Below are positions 44,062 to 53,340 of a stretch of 64,000 bases of DNA, piece after piece (the first letter of the stretch is position 1; every line of letters begins with the position of its first letter). The position numbers and the translations under genes were made by a program. The stretch spans positions 186,001 to 250,000 of the forward strand of contig JAWKLK010000004.1 in the NCBI GenBank assembly GCA_041392785.1, read 5' to 3'. This DNA comes from OLB9 sp041392785. Its GTDB lineage: Bacteria > Bacteroidota > Bacteroidia > Chitinophagales > Saprospiraceae. Below the pieces are notes generated by a model that was not told where the DNA came from, did not search any database, and saw only the letters and a program-made list of their open reading frames with translations.

Positions 44062-44099
44062 AAAGGGAAGTTGTGTAAAACGACTTCCCTTTATTTTTT
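44062..44099 (+). terminator. Rho-independent terminator after gldN
   Basis: Arms AAAGGGAAGTTG (44062-44073) and CGACTTCCCTTT (44081-44092) pair over 12 positions with one G-T wobble, followed by a T run. Confidence 0.9.
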
Positions 44100-44122
44100 C
44101 TTAAAGTTTCAAAGTAACTCGT

Positions 44123-45625
44123 ATGCATCAACCAAAGAAAGTTAAGAATGCATTAATTTCTGTTTATTACAAAGATGGAATAGAAAATCTAGCTAGAATT
44201 CTTATTGAAAATGATGTCACTATTTATTCGACAGGAGGTACTGCTTCTTTCTTACAGGCACTCGGTTATCCTATAATGCTTATAGAGGAGTTGACAGAAT
44301 TTCCAGAAATGCTAGATGGAAGAGTAAAAACACTGCATCCCAAAGTTTTCGGTGGCATTTTGGCTAAGAGGAAGGATGAGCATATCGAACAATTGCAAAG
44401 ATTTAATATACCTGAAATTGATCTAGTTGTTGTGGATTTGTATCCATTTGAAGAGACTTTGTCTAGTGGTGCTAGTCACGATGAGATAATTGAGAAAATA
44501 GATATTGGCGGAATCTCTTTGATCCGTGCAGCTGCAAAAAATTTTCATGATGTTGTGATTCTATGTGATAAGAAGTTGTATGATGGTTTTATAAAACATT
44601 CTACAAGTAATGGCATCATTACAGATTTAGAGTATAGAAGAAAATTGGCAACTCAAGCATTTGAAGTTTCATCATGTTATGATATACTAATTGGCAATTA
44701 CCTGATTGGCCAAAGTGGCAAGTCAGTATTGAGATATGGCGAAAACCCTCATCAAAGTGCAGAGTTTATAGGAGACTTGACTGATGTTTTTTCAAAAATT
44801 TCAGGAAAAGAGTTGTCTTTTAATAACTTAGTGGATATAGATTCAGCTTTAAATGTCATCACTGATTTTATAAATGACGAACCTACAGTTGCTATTTTAA
44901 AACATACTAATATTTGTGGAATATCTACAAGAGACTCAATTAAGCAAGCCTGGATTGATGCTTTGGCATGTGACCCCACTTCCGCTTTTGGGGGAATTAT
45001 AATATCTAATAGTGAAATAGATGAAATCACAGCTATTGAGATTAATAATTTGTTTTATGAAGTGCTATTAGCTCCTTCTTTCAGTCTAAAAGCTATAGAA
45101 TTATTGAGTAAAAAATCTAATAGGGTTTTACTTCAATTCAATAAAGATTATAGTCCAAAAAGAAAGATCCAAAAAACGCTCTTGAATGGCACAATAATTC
45201 AAAATAGAGACAATGCCCAAAGTGAAATTAGCCAAATGCGTATTGTAACTAATGCTTCTCCCACTGATATGGAGTTACAAGATCTTGCTTTTGCAAATAG
45301 GTGCGTAAAACATTTGAAGTCCAATGCAATCACATTTGTGAAAAACAAACAAATGATTGGCATGGGATGTGGTCAGACTTCTAGAATAGATGCTTGTAGA
45401 TATGGTATTGAAAAGGCTAATAGTTTTGGATTCGACCTAAAAGGTTCGGTTATGGCTTCAGATGCTTTTTTCCCATTTCCTGATTGTGTCGAATTGGCCA
45501 AAAATGCTGGTATCACTGCTGTAATTCAACCGGGAGGTTCTATCAAAGATCAGTTAAGTATAGATTATTGTGATCAAAATAGAATGAGCATGGTTTTTAC
45601 GGGCACACGTCATTTTCTCCATTAG
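44123..45625 (+). CDS. purH: Bifunctional AICAR transformylase / IMP cyclohydrolase
   Basis: Catalyses the last two steps of IMP synthesis. 500 residues, slightly short of the usual 510-530. The N-terminal IMP cyclohydrolase (MGS-like) domain holds STGGTASFLQALGYP and RVKTLHPKVFGGILAKR. The transformylase domain holds LRYGENPHQSAEF, LKHTNICGIS, LKSNAITFVKNKQMIGMGCGQTSR and MASDAFFPFPD. The usual NPCG of the transformylase motif reads NICG here. coaX begins one base after the stop. Confidence 0.96.
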   Translation: MHQPKKVKNALISVYYKDGIENLARILIENDVTIYSTGGTASFLQALGYPIMLIEELTEFPEMLDGRVKTLHPKVFGGILAKRKDEHIEQLQRFNIPEIDLVVVDLYPFEETLSSGASHDEIIEKIDIGGISLIRAAAKNFHDVVILCDKKLYDGFIKHSTSNGIITDLEYRRKLATQAFEVSSCYDILIGNYLIGQSGKSVLRYGENPHQSAEFIGDLTDVFSKISGKELSFNNLVDIDSALNVITDFINDEPTVAILKHTNICGISTRDSIKQAWIDALACDPTSAFGGIIISNSEIDEITAIEINNLFYEVLLAPSFSLKAIELLSKKSNRVLLQFNKDYSPKRKIQKTLLNGTIIQNRDNAQSEISQMRIVTNASPTDMELQDLAFANRCVKHLKSNAITFVKNKQMIGMGCGQTSRIDACRYGIEKANSFGFDLKGSVMASDAFFPFPDCVELAKNAGITAVIQPGGSIKDQLSIDYCDQNRMSMVFTGTRHFLH

Positions 45626-45626
45626 G

Positions 45627-46361
45627 ATGGATTATAGACTTGTCATCGACGTGGGAAATACATCCCGCAAGTTTGCCATATTTCGGGAACGGAATTTAAC
45701 TGTGATTCATAAGGCAAAGAATGAAGTTGAAGAAAATGCAGTTTTACAAAAGTTGAATTTATTAAAAGTGAAAAGCTGCATTGTGTCTGCATCAGGTCAA
45801 ATTTCAATAAGTTTGTACCAATGGCTGGAATCGAAGGATTTTACTATCTTATACTTCACCAGTTCGACATCCATACCATTGAGTATTAAGTATGACACCC
45901 CAGAGACATTAGGAAAGGATAGAATAGCTGGGGCTATAGCTTCATTACATTATTTTCCAAAGGGTGATACTATTACTATTGATATGGGTACCTGTATAAC
46001 CATGAATGTTATTGATGACACTCCGGCGTTTTTGGGAGGAAACATAAGCCCTGGATTGACTATGAGATTACGAGCCATGCATGAGTTTACAGCTCAACTG
46101 CCAATGGTTGAAAAAAAAATTAACGAAACTTTAATTGGGTCAAATACACAATCAGCATTACAGAACGGTGCAATTCTTGGTGCGTTTTGGGAAATTGAAT
46201 CGTTTATACACAAGATACAAAGTAAAAATAAGGAAGTTAACGTAATTTTAACCGGTGGCGATGCTGATTTTTTTGTTAGTTACACAAATATTAAGATATT
46301 TGCCACCCCAAATCTTGTTTTAGAGGGGTTAAACGAAATATTGATTTTCAATGCATTATAA
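45627..46361 (+). CDS. coaX: Type III pantothenate kinase
   Basis: 244 residues of the ASKHA fold. First step of coenzyme A synthesis. Visible: DVGNTSRKFAIF (phosphate loop), TPETLGKDRIAGAIAS, IDMGTCITMNVID and GGNISPGLTMRLRAMHEFTAQLP (read in parts), and a late ILTGGDADFF. It starts one base after purH and overlaps the next gene by 11 bases, so the group is translated together. Confidence 0.95.
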   Translation: MDYRLVIDVGNTSRKFAIFRERNLTVIHKAKNEVEENAVLQKLNLLKVKSCIVSASGQISISLYQWLESKDFTILYFTSSTSIPLSIKYDTPETLGKDRIAGAIASLHYFPKGDTITIDMGTCITMNVIDDTPAFLGGNISPGLTMRLRAMHEFTAQLPMVEKKINETLIGSNTQSALQNGAILGAFWEIESFIHKIQSKNKEVNVILTGGDADFFVSYTNIKIFATPNLVLEGLNEILIFNAL

Positions 46362-47685
46362 AATTATATTATTTGTTGTTTATTTACTGTCTCATTCTAT
46401 TTTGATTGCACAGCAAAATGACAATAGTCCATATTCAAGATTTGGAATTGGCGATCTGCATGACCAAAGTTTCAATCATTTGCGCCAAATGGGCAATCTT
46501 GGTGCTTCTTATGCTGATAATTTTCATATAAACATAGTTAATCCAGCATCTTATGCATTCCTTAATTCAACTGCATATGATTTGGGAGTATTTGGAAAAT
46601 TCACTACACTCAAGGATGCAAAAAACAAGAGTTCATTTTGGAGTGGAAATTTAGATTATCTTGGATTGGCATTTCCGCTTTACAATCCCATTAATGAGGT
46701 GTATGATGGGAAGACGAGAAAAGTTAGGTTAGGAATGGCTTTCAGCCTTACGCCTTACTCCAATGTAAACTATAATGTGGCAAGCGAGGATTCATTAGCG
46801 AACATAGGTAATATCATCTTAGGGCATTATGGAAAAGGTGGAACCTATAAATTTCAATGGGGTAATGCTATAAAGTATAATGACTTCAGTTTTGGGGTAA
46901 ATCTTGGTTATGTATTTGGAAATATCTTATACTCAAGGACATTGCAGTTTTCGGATTATGAATTTGCTTATAATGATGTATTTTCAAGTGATTATAGTTT
47001 GAAAGGGTTCACAGCAGACTTAGGATTTATATATTCATCTATACTCAATAAAAAGGATATTGCTGCAAATTCAGCAACACCTGCTAAAAAATTAAATTTA
47101 GGTTTACACTTCACACCAGGAACAACGTTTAATACAAATGCAACCGTACTTGACCTTCAGACTCAGTTATTGGGTGGATATCAATTGGATACACTGCAAT
47201 ATTCTACTGAAGTAAAGGAGAAAGGTCGTTTTCCACTATCAGTAGGGGGCGGTTTAACTTATTTCAAAGGAGAAAAGTTCGCTGTAGGCTTTAATTTTAA
47301 AACGACAGCTTGGTCAAAGTTCTATAATCAAGCTACCAATGACGATGAAGGAGATTTAATAAATAGCTCAAGATATGCTTTAGGTGGATATTTTAGGCCT
47401 AATTATAAATCATATACCAGTTTCTTCAAGCGGGTTTACTATCGTTATGGACTATTTTATAATGAAGATCCTAGGAAAATTGAGGGGGAACAATTAAGTA
47501 CTTTTGGTGTAAATTTTGGAATTGGTATGCCATTTGTGTATCAAAGGAAGATATCTCATGTCAATATTGGAACAGAATTGGGCGTTAGAGGACAGAATAC
47601 ATTGATATCAGAAAATTATGTTAAAATATTTCTAGGTGTAACTTTTAATGATGACGAATGGTTTTTAAAGCGTAAATATAATTAA
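46351..47685 (+). CDS. Putative outer-membrane beta-barrel protein (coaX-linked)
   Basis: 444 residues with a signal peptide (about residues 1-20, ending ILIAQQ) and the mature start NNSPYSRFGIGDL that recurs in Bacteroidota proteins encoded next to coaX. The rest alternates polar and aromatic residues in the manner of a beta barrel. No function is known to me. It overlaps coaX by 11 bases and is followed 35 bases later by a TPR protein. In flavobacteria I recall the same trio continuing into lptC and a CNNM-type gene, which here lie about 11 kb away. Confidence 0.7.
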   Translation: MHYKIILFVVYLLSHSILIAQQNDNSPYSRFGIGDLHDQSFNHLRQMGNLGASYADNFHINIVNPASYAFLNSTAYDLGVFGKFTTLKDAKNKSSFWSGNLDYLGLAFPLYNPINEVYDGKTRKVRLGMAFSLTPYSNVNYNVASEDSLANIGNIILGHYGKGGTYKFQWGNAIKYNDFSFGVNLGYVFGNILYSRTLQFSDYEFAYNDVFSSDYSLKGFTADLGFIYSSILNKKDIAANSATPAKKLNLGLHFTPGTTFNTNATVLDLQTQLLGGYQLDTLQYSTEVKEKGRFPLSVGGGLTYFKGEKFAVGFNFKTTAWSKFYNQATNDDEGDLINSSRYALGGYFRPNYKSYTSFFKRVYYRYGLFYNEDPRKIEGEQLSTFGVNFGIGMPFVYQRKISHVNIGTELGVRGQNTLISENYVKIFLGVTFNDDEWFLKRKYN

Positions 47686-47720
47686 TAAATCACAAATAAA
47701 TTCATCTTATCTACCTTATT

Positions 47721-49130
47721 ATGAGACAATTAAGTTTATTATTTTATGTAATTTTGAGTTTAGTGTATGTTACCCAATCTTCAGCACAATGTAAGACATG
47801 GATAGGATTACCTACTCAAAGTGAAGCAGAAAATGCACACACAATTTATAGACAGGCTTTGAAAGTCAATGATTTTAATATTGCATTTGAAAATTGGCAA
47901 ATTGCTTATAATTTGGCACCTGCCGCAGATGGTAAAAGAGATTTTCATTATACAGATGGTATTGAACTCTTGAAAAAGAAATTGGAAACGGCCACTGATG
48001 ATGCCGAGAAAGAATCTCTAAAGAGTTTTGTTATCAGACTATATGATGAGGCAATTGAATGTTACAATGCAGGTGTAATTCAACCAAAAGATAATTCAAA
48101 AGAAGCCATAAATAAGAAAATAGGCTATTTATATGGTAGAAAAGCATACGATATGTTTTATTATCTAAATTCTCCATATAATGATAACCTTGAGGCTATC
48201 AAGAAAAGTATAGAATATGGAGGCGACAATACCGAATATATAGTCTTTGACCCTTGGGCAAAAATAGTTGTCTGGAATTATAAGAATAATGATATTTCAA
48301 AAAGTGAAATTATAGAGTACAACAAAAAACTATCTGATATCGCTTCTTATAATATTGCAAATAATGAAGAATTATCAGAAGGGTATCAACAATCTAAAGC
48401 TGCAATGGAATATAGTTTATCCGAAATTGAAAAAGATATATTCGACTGTGCATACTTCAAAGAAAAATTAATACCTGAGTATGAAGAGAGTAGAGATCCA
48501 TCCGTGTTGAAACGGGTGTTGGCTACTTTAAAAACTCAAGGTTGTGAAAGTTCAGATCCAGAAATTGCAAAGTTAGATCAAGAATGGAGTAAATATGCAT
48601 CTGAAGAGAATGCTCGATTATTAGCTGAATATGAGGCGAATAATCCAGCAGCTGCTGCAAAAGCTGCGTATGAAGATGGCAAATATTCAGAAGCAATAGA
48701 GAAATACAAAACTGCTATTGCTGAAGAAACAGACAATGTTAGGAAAGCAACAATGCTATTAGCTGTTGCATCGATAGAATTTAGGAAGCTAAATTTGTAC
48801 TCGAAAGCTAGAAGTACTGCTTATGAAGCAGCAAAAGTAAATCCTGGATGGGGAAGACCGTATATGCTTATTGGAGATATGTATGGCCACACCGCTAGAT
48901 CTTGCGGAGATGCTTGGACACAGAGATTGGCTATCTTGGCTGCTATGGATAAATATTCCTACGCCAAATCTATCGATAGCAGTGTGGCATCTGAAGCCAA
49001 TGATAGGTTATCTAGATATTATGGATCACTTCCTGAGAAAGCCGACGGTCACATGAGAGGAGTCTCCGAAGGCCAATCAGCCAATGTAGGCTGTTGGATT
49101 GGAGAAACAGTCAAATTGAGATTCAAGTAA
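47721..49130 (+). CDS. Secreted TPR-repeat protein (coaX-OMP-linked)
   Basis: 469 residues with a signal peptide (residues 1-22, ending QSSAQC). TPR-like helical repeats are seen near residues 35-70 (AENAHTIYRQALKVNDFNIAF-type) and 310-400 (AAKAAYEDGKYSEAIEKYKTAI, read in parts). The C-terminal region GSLPEKADGHMRG-SEGQSANVGCWIGE is conserved in this family. It would be periplasmic. Function unknown; it ends the purH-coaX run with a terminator. Confidence 0.75.
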   Translation: MRQLSLLFYVILSLVYVTQSSAQCKTWIGLPTQSEAENAHTIYRQALKVNDFNIAFENWQIAYNLAPAADGKRDFHYTDGIELLKKKLETATDDAEKESLKSFVIRLYDEAIECYNAGVIQPKDNSKEAINKKIGYLYGRKAYDMFYYLNSPYNDNLEAIKKSIEYGGDNTEYIVFDPWAKIVVWNYKNNDISKSEIIEYNKKLSDIASYNIANNEELSEGYQQSKAAMEYSLSEIEKDIFDCAYFKEKLIPEYEESRDPSVLKRVLATLKTQGCESSDPEIAKLDQEWSKYASEENARLLAEYEANNPAAAAKAAYEDGKYSEAIEKYKTAIAEETDNVRKATMLLAVASIEFRKLNLYSKARSTAYEAAKVNPGWGRPYMLIGDMYGHTARSCGDAWTQRLAILAAMDKYSYAKSIDSSVASEANDRLSRYYGSLPEKADGHMRGVSEGQSANVGCWIGETVKLRFK

Positions 49131-49151
49131 AAATATAAGTAAACAGACTTT

Positions 49152-49188
49152 AGGGTGTGTAGACGCAAGTGTACACACCCTTTTATTT
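49152..49188 (+). terminator. Rho-independent terminator after the TPR gene
   Basis: Perfect 10-base arms AGGGTGTGTA (49152-49161) and TACACACCCT (49172-49181), then TTTTATTTT. It sits at the junction with the convergent rnhA gene. Confidence 0.85.
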
Positions 49189-49794
49189 TCTACCAAAGTC
49201 CGCAGGGATTTCACCCCAAGCTTTGGTATCCCACTTGAGGATTTTATTGGAATAATCATTGGTTTTTAACCATAGTTCAGCCCTTTTGATAAGGTCAAAT
49301 AATACTTCATTGTTTTTCGTCAATTCCAATTTGGTGTTGGCTTTTTTGTTCCTTACCCAAGCGATCGCTGTCATCGAGTCTGAATAAATGATGATATTGG
49401 ATTCATTATTTTTCTTGCAAAGTGCTAGAGCGTGGACTATCCCAAGAAACTCTCCAATATTGTTTGTACCATCTTTATATGGGCCTTTATGAAAGATGGT
49501 TTCTTTACTGTGGGTATACACACCTCTATATTCCATGATGCCAGGATTTCCACTACAAGCAGCGTCAACGGATATACTGTTTTGTTCTATCTTGGCATGG
49601 ATATTAGCTTGTGGATTGATTTTATAAATCTTTTGAGGGTTTGAATATGCGAAATTTGCTTCAGCCAAAGTATCATAGGATTTATAGGCTGGATTTGAAA
49701 ATCCAAAAATTTGTTTTTGACAATCTTCCCAAGTTCGATAAATACCAGGAACCTTGCCCTTCCAAACTACATAAAATTTTTGTTTCTTTGCCAT
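49183..49794 (-). CDS. rnhA: Ribonuclease HI with N-terminal hybrid-binding (viroplasmin) domain
   Basis: 203 residues from ATG 49794. The N-terminal 45 residues form a hybrid-binding domain (KFYVVWKGKVPGIYRTWEDC), followed by an RNase H fold. Catalytic acids are visible in order: Asp in VDAACSGNPG, Glu in NIGEFLGIVH, Asp in IYSDSMTAI, and a late Asp in PADFG. Cleaves RNA in RNA-DNA hybrids. Its start codon is only 18 bases from the divergent tatD start, so its promoter must lie inside the tatD coding region. Confidence 0.94.
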   Translation of the reverse strand: MAKKQKFYVVWKGKVPGIYRTWEDCQKQIFGFSNPAYKSYDTLAEANFAYSNPQKIYKINPQANIHAKIEQNSISVDAACSGNPGIMEYRGVYTHSKETIFHKGPYKDGTNNIGEFLGIVHALALCKKNNESNIIIYSDSMTAIAWVRNKKANTKLELTKNNEVLFDLIKRAELWLKTNDYSNKILKWDTKAWGEIPADFGRK

Positions 49795-49812
49795 CAAAAT
49801 ATTATTTGGCAA

Positions 49813-50595
49813 ATGTATAAGTTAATTGACACTCATGCCCACATTTACTCAGAAAGTTTTAACGAAGACTTTGATGCTATGTTATCAAGAGCAAAGGATC
49901 AATCTATAGAAGCCATATTTATGCCAAATATTGATCTTTCGAGCATAACTCCTATGGTAGATATACATAAGGCTCATCCTATGTGTTTACCCATGATAGG
50001 ATTACATCCGTGCCATGTTAAAGAAAATTATATAGATGAATTGAAGGGCATAGAAAAATCACTGGGCGATAATATGTCAGTATATTATGGAATAGGGGAG
50101 ACAGGCATCGATTATTACTGGGATAGAAGCTTTGATGAAGAGCAAGGCAAGGCTTTTGAGGCGCAGATAGAAATCTCAAAGTCTGTGCACAAACCCATTA
50201 TTATACATTCAAGAGATTCATTAGATACTACGATTAGCTATATTCGTAAGCATCAAGATGGCAATTTAAAAGGAATTTTCCACTGTTTTAATGGCACTAA
50301 GGAACAAGGATTGGAAATCATTGATTTGGGATTTTATTTAGGGATTGGAGGTGTTTTAACGTATAAAAACGCAGGAGTAGATAAGCAAATAGAGGGTCTG
50401 CCACTATCTGCTATGGTTTTAGAAACAGATGCACCTTACCTCAGTCCCATTCCATATCGAGGTAAGAGAAATGAAAGCTCTTATCTCATTCACATTGCAG
50501 AAAAATTGTCTCATGTCATGCAGACGACAATAACTGAAGTAGCCGATATAACCACAAAGAATGCAAAATCTATCTTTGACTATTATCCCGAATAG
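49813..50595 (+). CDS. tatD: TatD family metal-dependent hydrolase/DNase
   Basis: 260 residues from ATG 49813. Amidohydrolase-like barrel. Metal ligands are visible: DTHAHIY at the N-terminus, GIGETGIDYYW, PIIIHSRDS, FHCFNG and LETDAPYLSP. Members act as 3'-5' DNases in repair or on D-aminoacyl-tRNA-like substrates. The frame stays open back to 49711, but those codons run over rnhA. Confidence 0.93.
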   Translation: MYKLIDTHAHIYSESFNEDFDAMLSRAKDQSIEAIFMPNIDLSSITPMVDIHKAHPMCLPMIGLHPCHVKENYIDELKGIEKSLGDNMSVYYGIGETGIDYYWDRSFDEEQGKAFEAQIEISKSVHKPIIIHSRDSLDTTISYIRKHQDGNLKGIFHCFNGTKEQGLEIIDLGFYLGIGGVLTYKNAGVDKQIEGLPLSAMVLETDAPYLSPIPYRGKRNESSYLIHIAEKLSHVMQTTITEVADITTKNAKSIFDYYPE

Positions 50596-50750
50596 CTATA
50601 TGTAAAGGATCACACCAAAAAAGCGATCAGTGCATCTTTATAAAAAGATAGTTGAGAATTAATAGCTTAATAATACTTGGACAATAAGCGTTTAAAAATT
50701 AGAAATACAAGATATTGCGAATTAGTGTTTTTCATATTAAGAAAAATAGT

Positions 50751-50771
50751 ATTCAAAAAATAGTTTTGAAT
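50751..50771. repeat. Short perfect inverted repeat before tRNA-Ser
   Basis: ATTCAAAA (50751-50758) and TTTTGAAT (50764-50771) with a five-base loop. It may be a weak terminator of tatD or a chance A+T-rich hairpin. The rest of 50596-50802 shows nothing that I can name. Confidence 0.3.
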
Positions 50772-50802
50772 TTAGGATAATATTTCTAACATTTGCGGAA
50801 CT

Positions 50803-50890
50803 GGAGAGTTGTCCGAGTGGTTTAAGGAGCACGCCTGGAAAGTGTGTGTACTCCAAAAGGGTACCGAGGGTTCGAATCCCTCACTCTCCG
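50803..50890 (+). tRNA. tRNA-Ser (anticodon GGA)
   Basis: 88 bases. Acceptor arms GGAGAGT (50803-50809) and ACTCTCC (50883-50889) pair fully, with discriminator G. The anticodon loop CTGGAAA gives GGA, which reads UCC and UCU. The TTCGAATC T-arm and a long variable arm of the class II (Ser/Leu) type are visible. CCA is not encoded; the next bases are CAA. Confidence 0.97.
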
Positions 50891-50988
50891 CAAATTTTTT
50901 TTAAGAATATTTTTATTAATCAATTTATTCATTAATTTTAACCTTTATTTTTAAATATTCAATTATCTAAAACGTAAATTAACAAATC

Positions 50989-51723
50989 ATGCGAAAACTT
51001 TTATTAGTACTAGGAGTATTTCTTTTTGTTTCATTTTTGGGCTTAAGCGATATTTTAGCTCAAGCGGGAGATGCTGCATCATCTGATGTCTCCATGTTCC
51101 AAACATTGAAACAAAAATTCATTGAAGGGGACTGGAAATTCATGTTTATTGTGTTGCTCTGTTTGATTTTTGGACTTGCATTCAGTATTGAAAGAATAAT
51201 TACTCTAAGCTTAGCTAGTGTAAATACTGATAGCCTACTTGGTAAAATTGAGGACAGATTGGCCTCTGGTGACATTGAAGGAGCGAAAGATGTAGTAAAA
51301 GCAACACCTGGTCCAGCAGCAAGTGTATTATATGAGGGATTGAGAGTTGCGAATAATGGCCCAGAAGCAGTAGAAAAAGCGATTGTTTCGTATGGTTCAG
51401 TTCAAATGGGACTTCTAGAAAGAGGATTAGTATGGATATCATTATTTATTGCCCTTGCACCAATGCTCGGATTTTTGGGTACAGTTATAGGTATGATTCA
51501 AGCATTTGATAAAATTGCTGCTGCTGGTGACATTTCACCGAATATCGTAGCGAGCGGTATCAAGGTGGCGTTATTGACGACAGTATTTGGTCTAATTGTC
51601 GCTATCATTTTGCAAATATTTTACAATTACATTGTTTCAAAAATAGATAGCATTACAAATAAAATGGAGGATGCTTCATTAGGTTTGGTGGATATCATGG
51701 CCAGAAACAATGTTTTTAAATAA
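50989..51723 (+). CDS. exbB: ExbB/TolQ/MotA family proton channel protein
   Basis: 244 residues. A cleavable or anchoring N-terminal hydrophobic segment (residues 5-25, ending DILAQ) is followed by three membrane helices about residues 46-65, 140-165 and 180-210. The family core LAPMLGFLGTVIGMIQAFDKI and GIKVALLTTVFGLIVAI (read in parts) is visible. It forms the proton channel that, with ExbD, drives an outer-membrane transport or Tol-like process. It heads the four-gene exbB operon. Confidence 0.93.
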   Translation: MRKLLLVLGVFLFVSFLGLSDILAQAGDAASSDVSMFQTLKQKFIEGDWKFMFIVLLCLIFGLAFSIERIITLSLASVNTDSLLGKIEDRLASGDIEGAKDVVKATPGPAASVLYEGLRVANNGPEAVEKAIVSYGSVQMGLLERGLVWISLFIALAPMLGFLGTVIGMIQAFDKIAAAGDISPNIVASGIKVALLTTVFGLIVAIILQIFYNYIVSKIDSITNKMEDASLGLVDIMARNNVFK

Positions 51724-51761
51724 TATATTTAGGTATTTTAAAACCTTCAAAAATATTACAT

Positions 51762-52247
51762 ATGTATAATAATTTGATGAAAAATGGCACTAGTATTGCC
51801 ATGATAGTGGGTCTGGTATTATCTTTGATTTCTTTGGTATTCGTTATTATGGGACTTAAATCAGCAGGCTACGACGCAAGTGCGGATTTGACCACAATAG
51901 ATAATCCAAATCTTTCAGCTTTCAACATGACAATGTTTATTACCTTTACTTTGATAGGTATAACAATCTTGGCATTTTTTATTAGTTCAATAATTGATAT
52001 TTTTGTCAACTTTAAATCTAATAAGAAAATGGTACTAGGTATGGTTTTGGCCATTTTATTATTCATTGTCTTCTATTCTACATCGGCTTATGAAGTAAAT
52101 GGAATGTGGGAATCTTTTAATAAAGAATTTGGCATAACATCTGGTATCAGCAAATTAGTGTCAGCTGGAATAAAAACCACTTTTGTGATGACTATTTTGG
52201 CCGCTGTGGCTATAATATATTCTGAAGTGGCAAATATGTTTAAATAA
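51762..52247 (+). CDS. Four-helix membrane protein within the exbB-exbD operon, unknown function
   Basis: 161 residues with four hydrophobic segments at about residues 12-31, 50-72, 83-103 and 135-157. No catalytic motif or named family is recognised. It lies 38 bases after exbB and 20 bases before exbD. Similar small membrane genes sit between exbB and exbD in other Bacteroidota, so it is probably a partner or accessory subunit of the motor. A second ATG at 51777 is an alternative start. Confidence 0.75.
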   Translation: MYNNLMKNGTSIAMIVGLVLSLISLVFVIMGLKSAGYDASADLTTIDNPNLSAFNMTMFITFTLIGITILAFFISSIIDIFVNFKSNKKMVLGMVLAILLFIVFYSTSAYEVNGMWESFNKEFGITSGISKLVSAGIKTTFVMTILAAVAIIYSEVANMFK

Positions 52248-52267
52248 CCTTATAAACATCTTATCTG

Positions 52268-52816
52268 ATGGGTAAAAGTAAAAATAGGATGTCCAATGAA
52301 ATCAATGCAGGCTCGATGGCTGACATCGCTTTCTTGCTTTTGATATTTTTTCTTGTGACAACTACCATTGCAGAAGACAAAGGTGTGTTGGTAAAACTTC
52401 CACCATGGTCTGATGAAGCGCCACCTCCACTTGAACTTCACAGCAGAAATATTTATTCTGTTCTTGTAAATGCCAATAACCAACTTTTGGTACGTGGTGA
52501 ACCAATGAATATCAAAGATTTGAAGAATAATACTAAGAACTTCATAGCCAATCCGCAAAAAATGGAAAATATGGCTGAAGAACCGACGAAAGCTTTGATT
52601 TCAATCCGAAATGACCGAGGTACAAATTATGGTACATACCTAGAGGTGTATAACGAACTTAAGTCAGCATATAATGAATTGTACGAGGAAGCAGCCATGA
52701 AAAGATTCAATAAAAATTTTGAAGATTTGACCGCGACTCAACAGAAGGAGATCAGGGATGCTTACCCATTAGTAATTTCGGAAGCTGAAGCCACAAGTTT
52801 TGGTGAAGAGAAATAA
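52268..52816 (+). CDS. exbD: ExbD/TolR family biopolymer transport protein (first copy)
   Basis: 182 residues. Single N-terminal transmembrane helix (SMADIAFLLLIFFLVTTTI, residues about 16-36) with the conserved membrane Asp in MADIAF that carries the proton, followed by a periplasmic domain. It has an insertion of about 30 residues (YNELYEEAAMKRFNKNF) relative to classical ExbD, a feature I also associate with Bacteroidota copies. Pairs with ExbB and the second ExbD. Confidence 0.92.
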   Translation: MGKSKNRMSNEINAGSMADIAFLLLIFFLVTTTIAEDKGVLVKLPPWSDEAPPPLELHSRNIYSVLVNANNQLLVRGEPMNIKDLKNNTKNFIANPQKMENMAEEPTKALISIRNDRGTNYGTYLEVYNELKSAYNELYEEAAMKRFNKNFEDLTATQQKEIRDAYPLVISEAEATSFGEEK

Positions 52817-52844
52817 TTTTTATCACATTTAAACTCTTGTTTTA

Positions 52845-53318
52845 ATGGCACATTTTGTAAAAAAGAAAAGTAATACACAACCAGCTATTTCTACAGCTTC
52901 ATTACCGGATATTGTTTTCATGCTTTTATTCTTTTTCATGGTTATTACCAAGATGAGGGATTCAGAATTGATGGTTAAGACAGAAGTACCAAATGCTTCT
53001 GAACTTACGAAGTTAGAAAAAAAATCTCTTGTAAATTTTATTCATATTGGGAGGCCGATAGAGAAGTTTAAGGATAAGTGGGGTACCAAACCAAGGATTC
53101 AATTGGGCGATAAGTTTGCTGAACCTGAAGATATTCCATTATTTCTAGAGCAACATAAGTTGACAGTTTCTGAAGGTGAGAGAAATCAGATCATAACTTC
53201 TATGAAGATAGATTCTGACGTCACCATGGGAATAGTTGGAGATACTAAAACCGCACTTAGGAAAGCAGGTCAATTAAAATTGAATTATTCTGCACATCAC
53301 AGAGAACGTACAAAATAG
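52845..53318 (+). CDS. exbD: ExbD/TolR family biopolymer transport protein (second copy)
   Basis: 157 residues. One N-terminal transmembrane helix (LPDIVFMLLFFFMVITK, residues about 20-37) with the functional Asp in LPDIVF, then a periplasmic domain. It is clearly different from the first copy, so the pair is probably a functional heterodimer and not a recent duplication. 28 bases after the first ExbD, and a strong terminator follows. Confidence 0.92.
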   Translation: MAHFVKKKSNTQPAISTASLPDIVFMLLFFFMVITKMRDSELMVKTEVPNASELTKLEKKSLVNFIHIGRPIEKFKDKWGTKPRIQLGDKFAEPEDIPLFLEQHKLTVSEGERNQIITSMKIDSDVTMGIVGDTKTALRKAGQLKLNYSAHHRERTK

Positions 53319-53340
53319 TTAATTGAATAATTAGTGTTTG

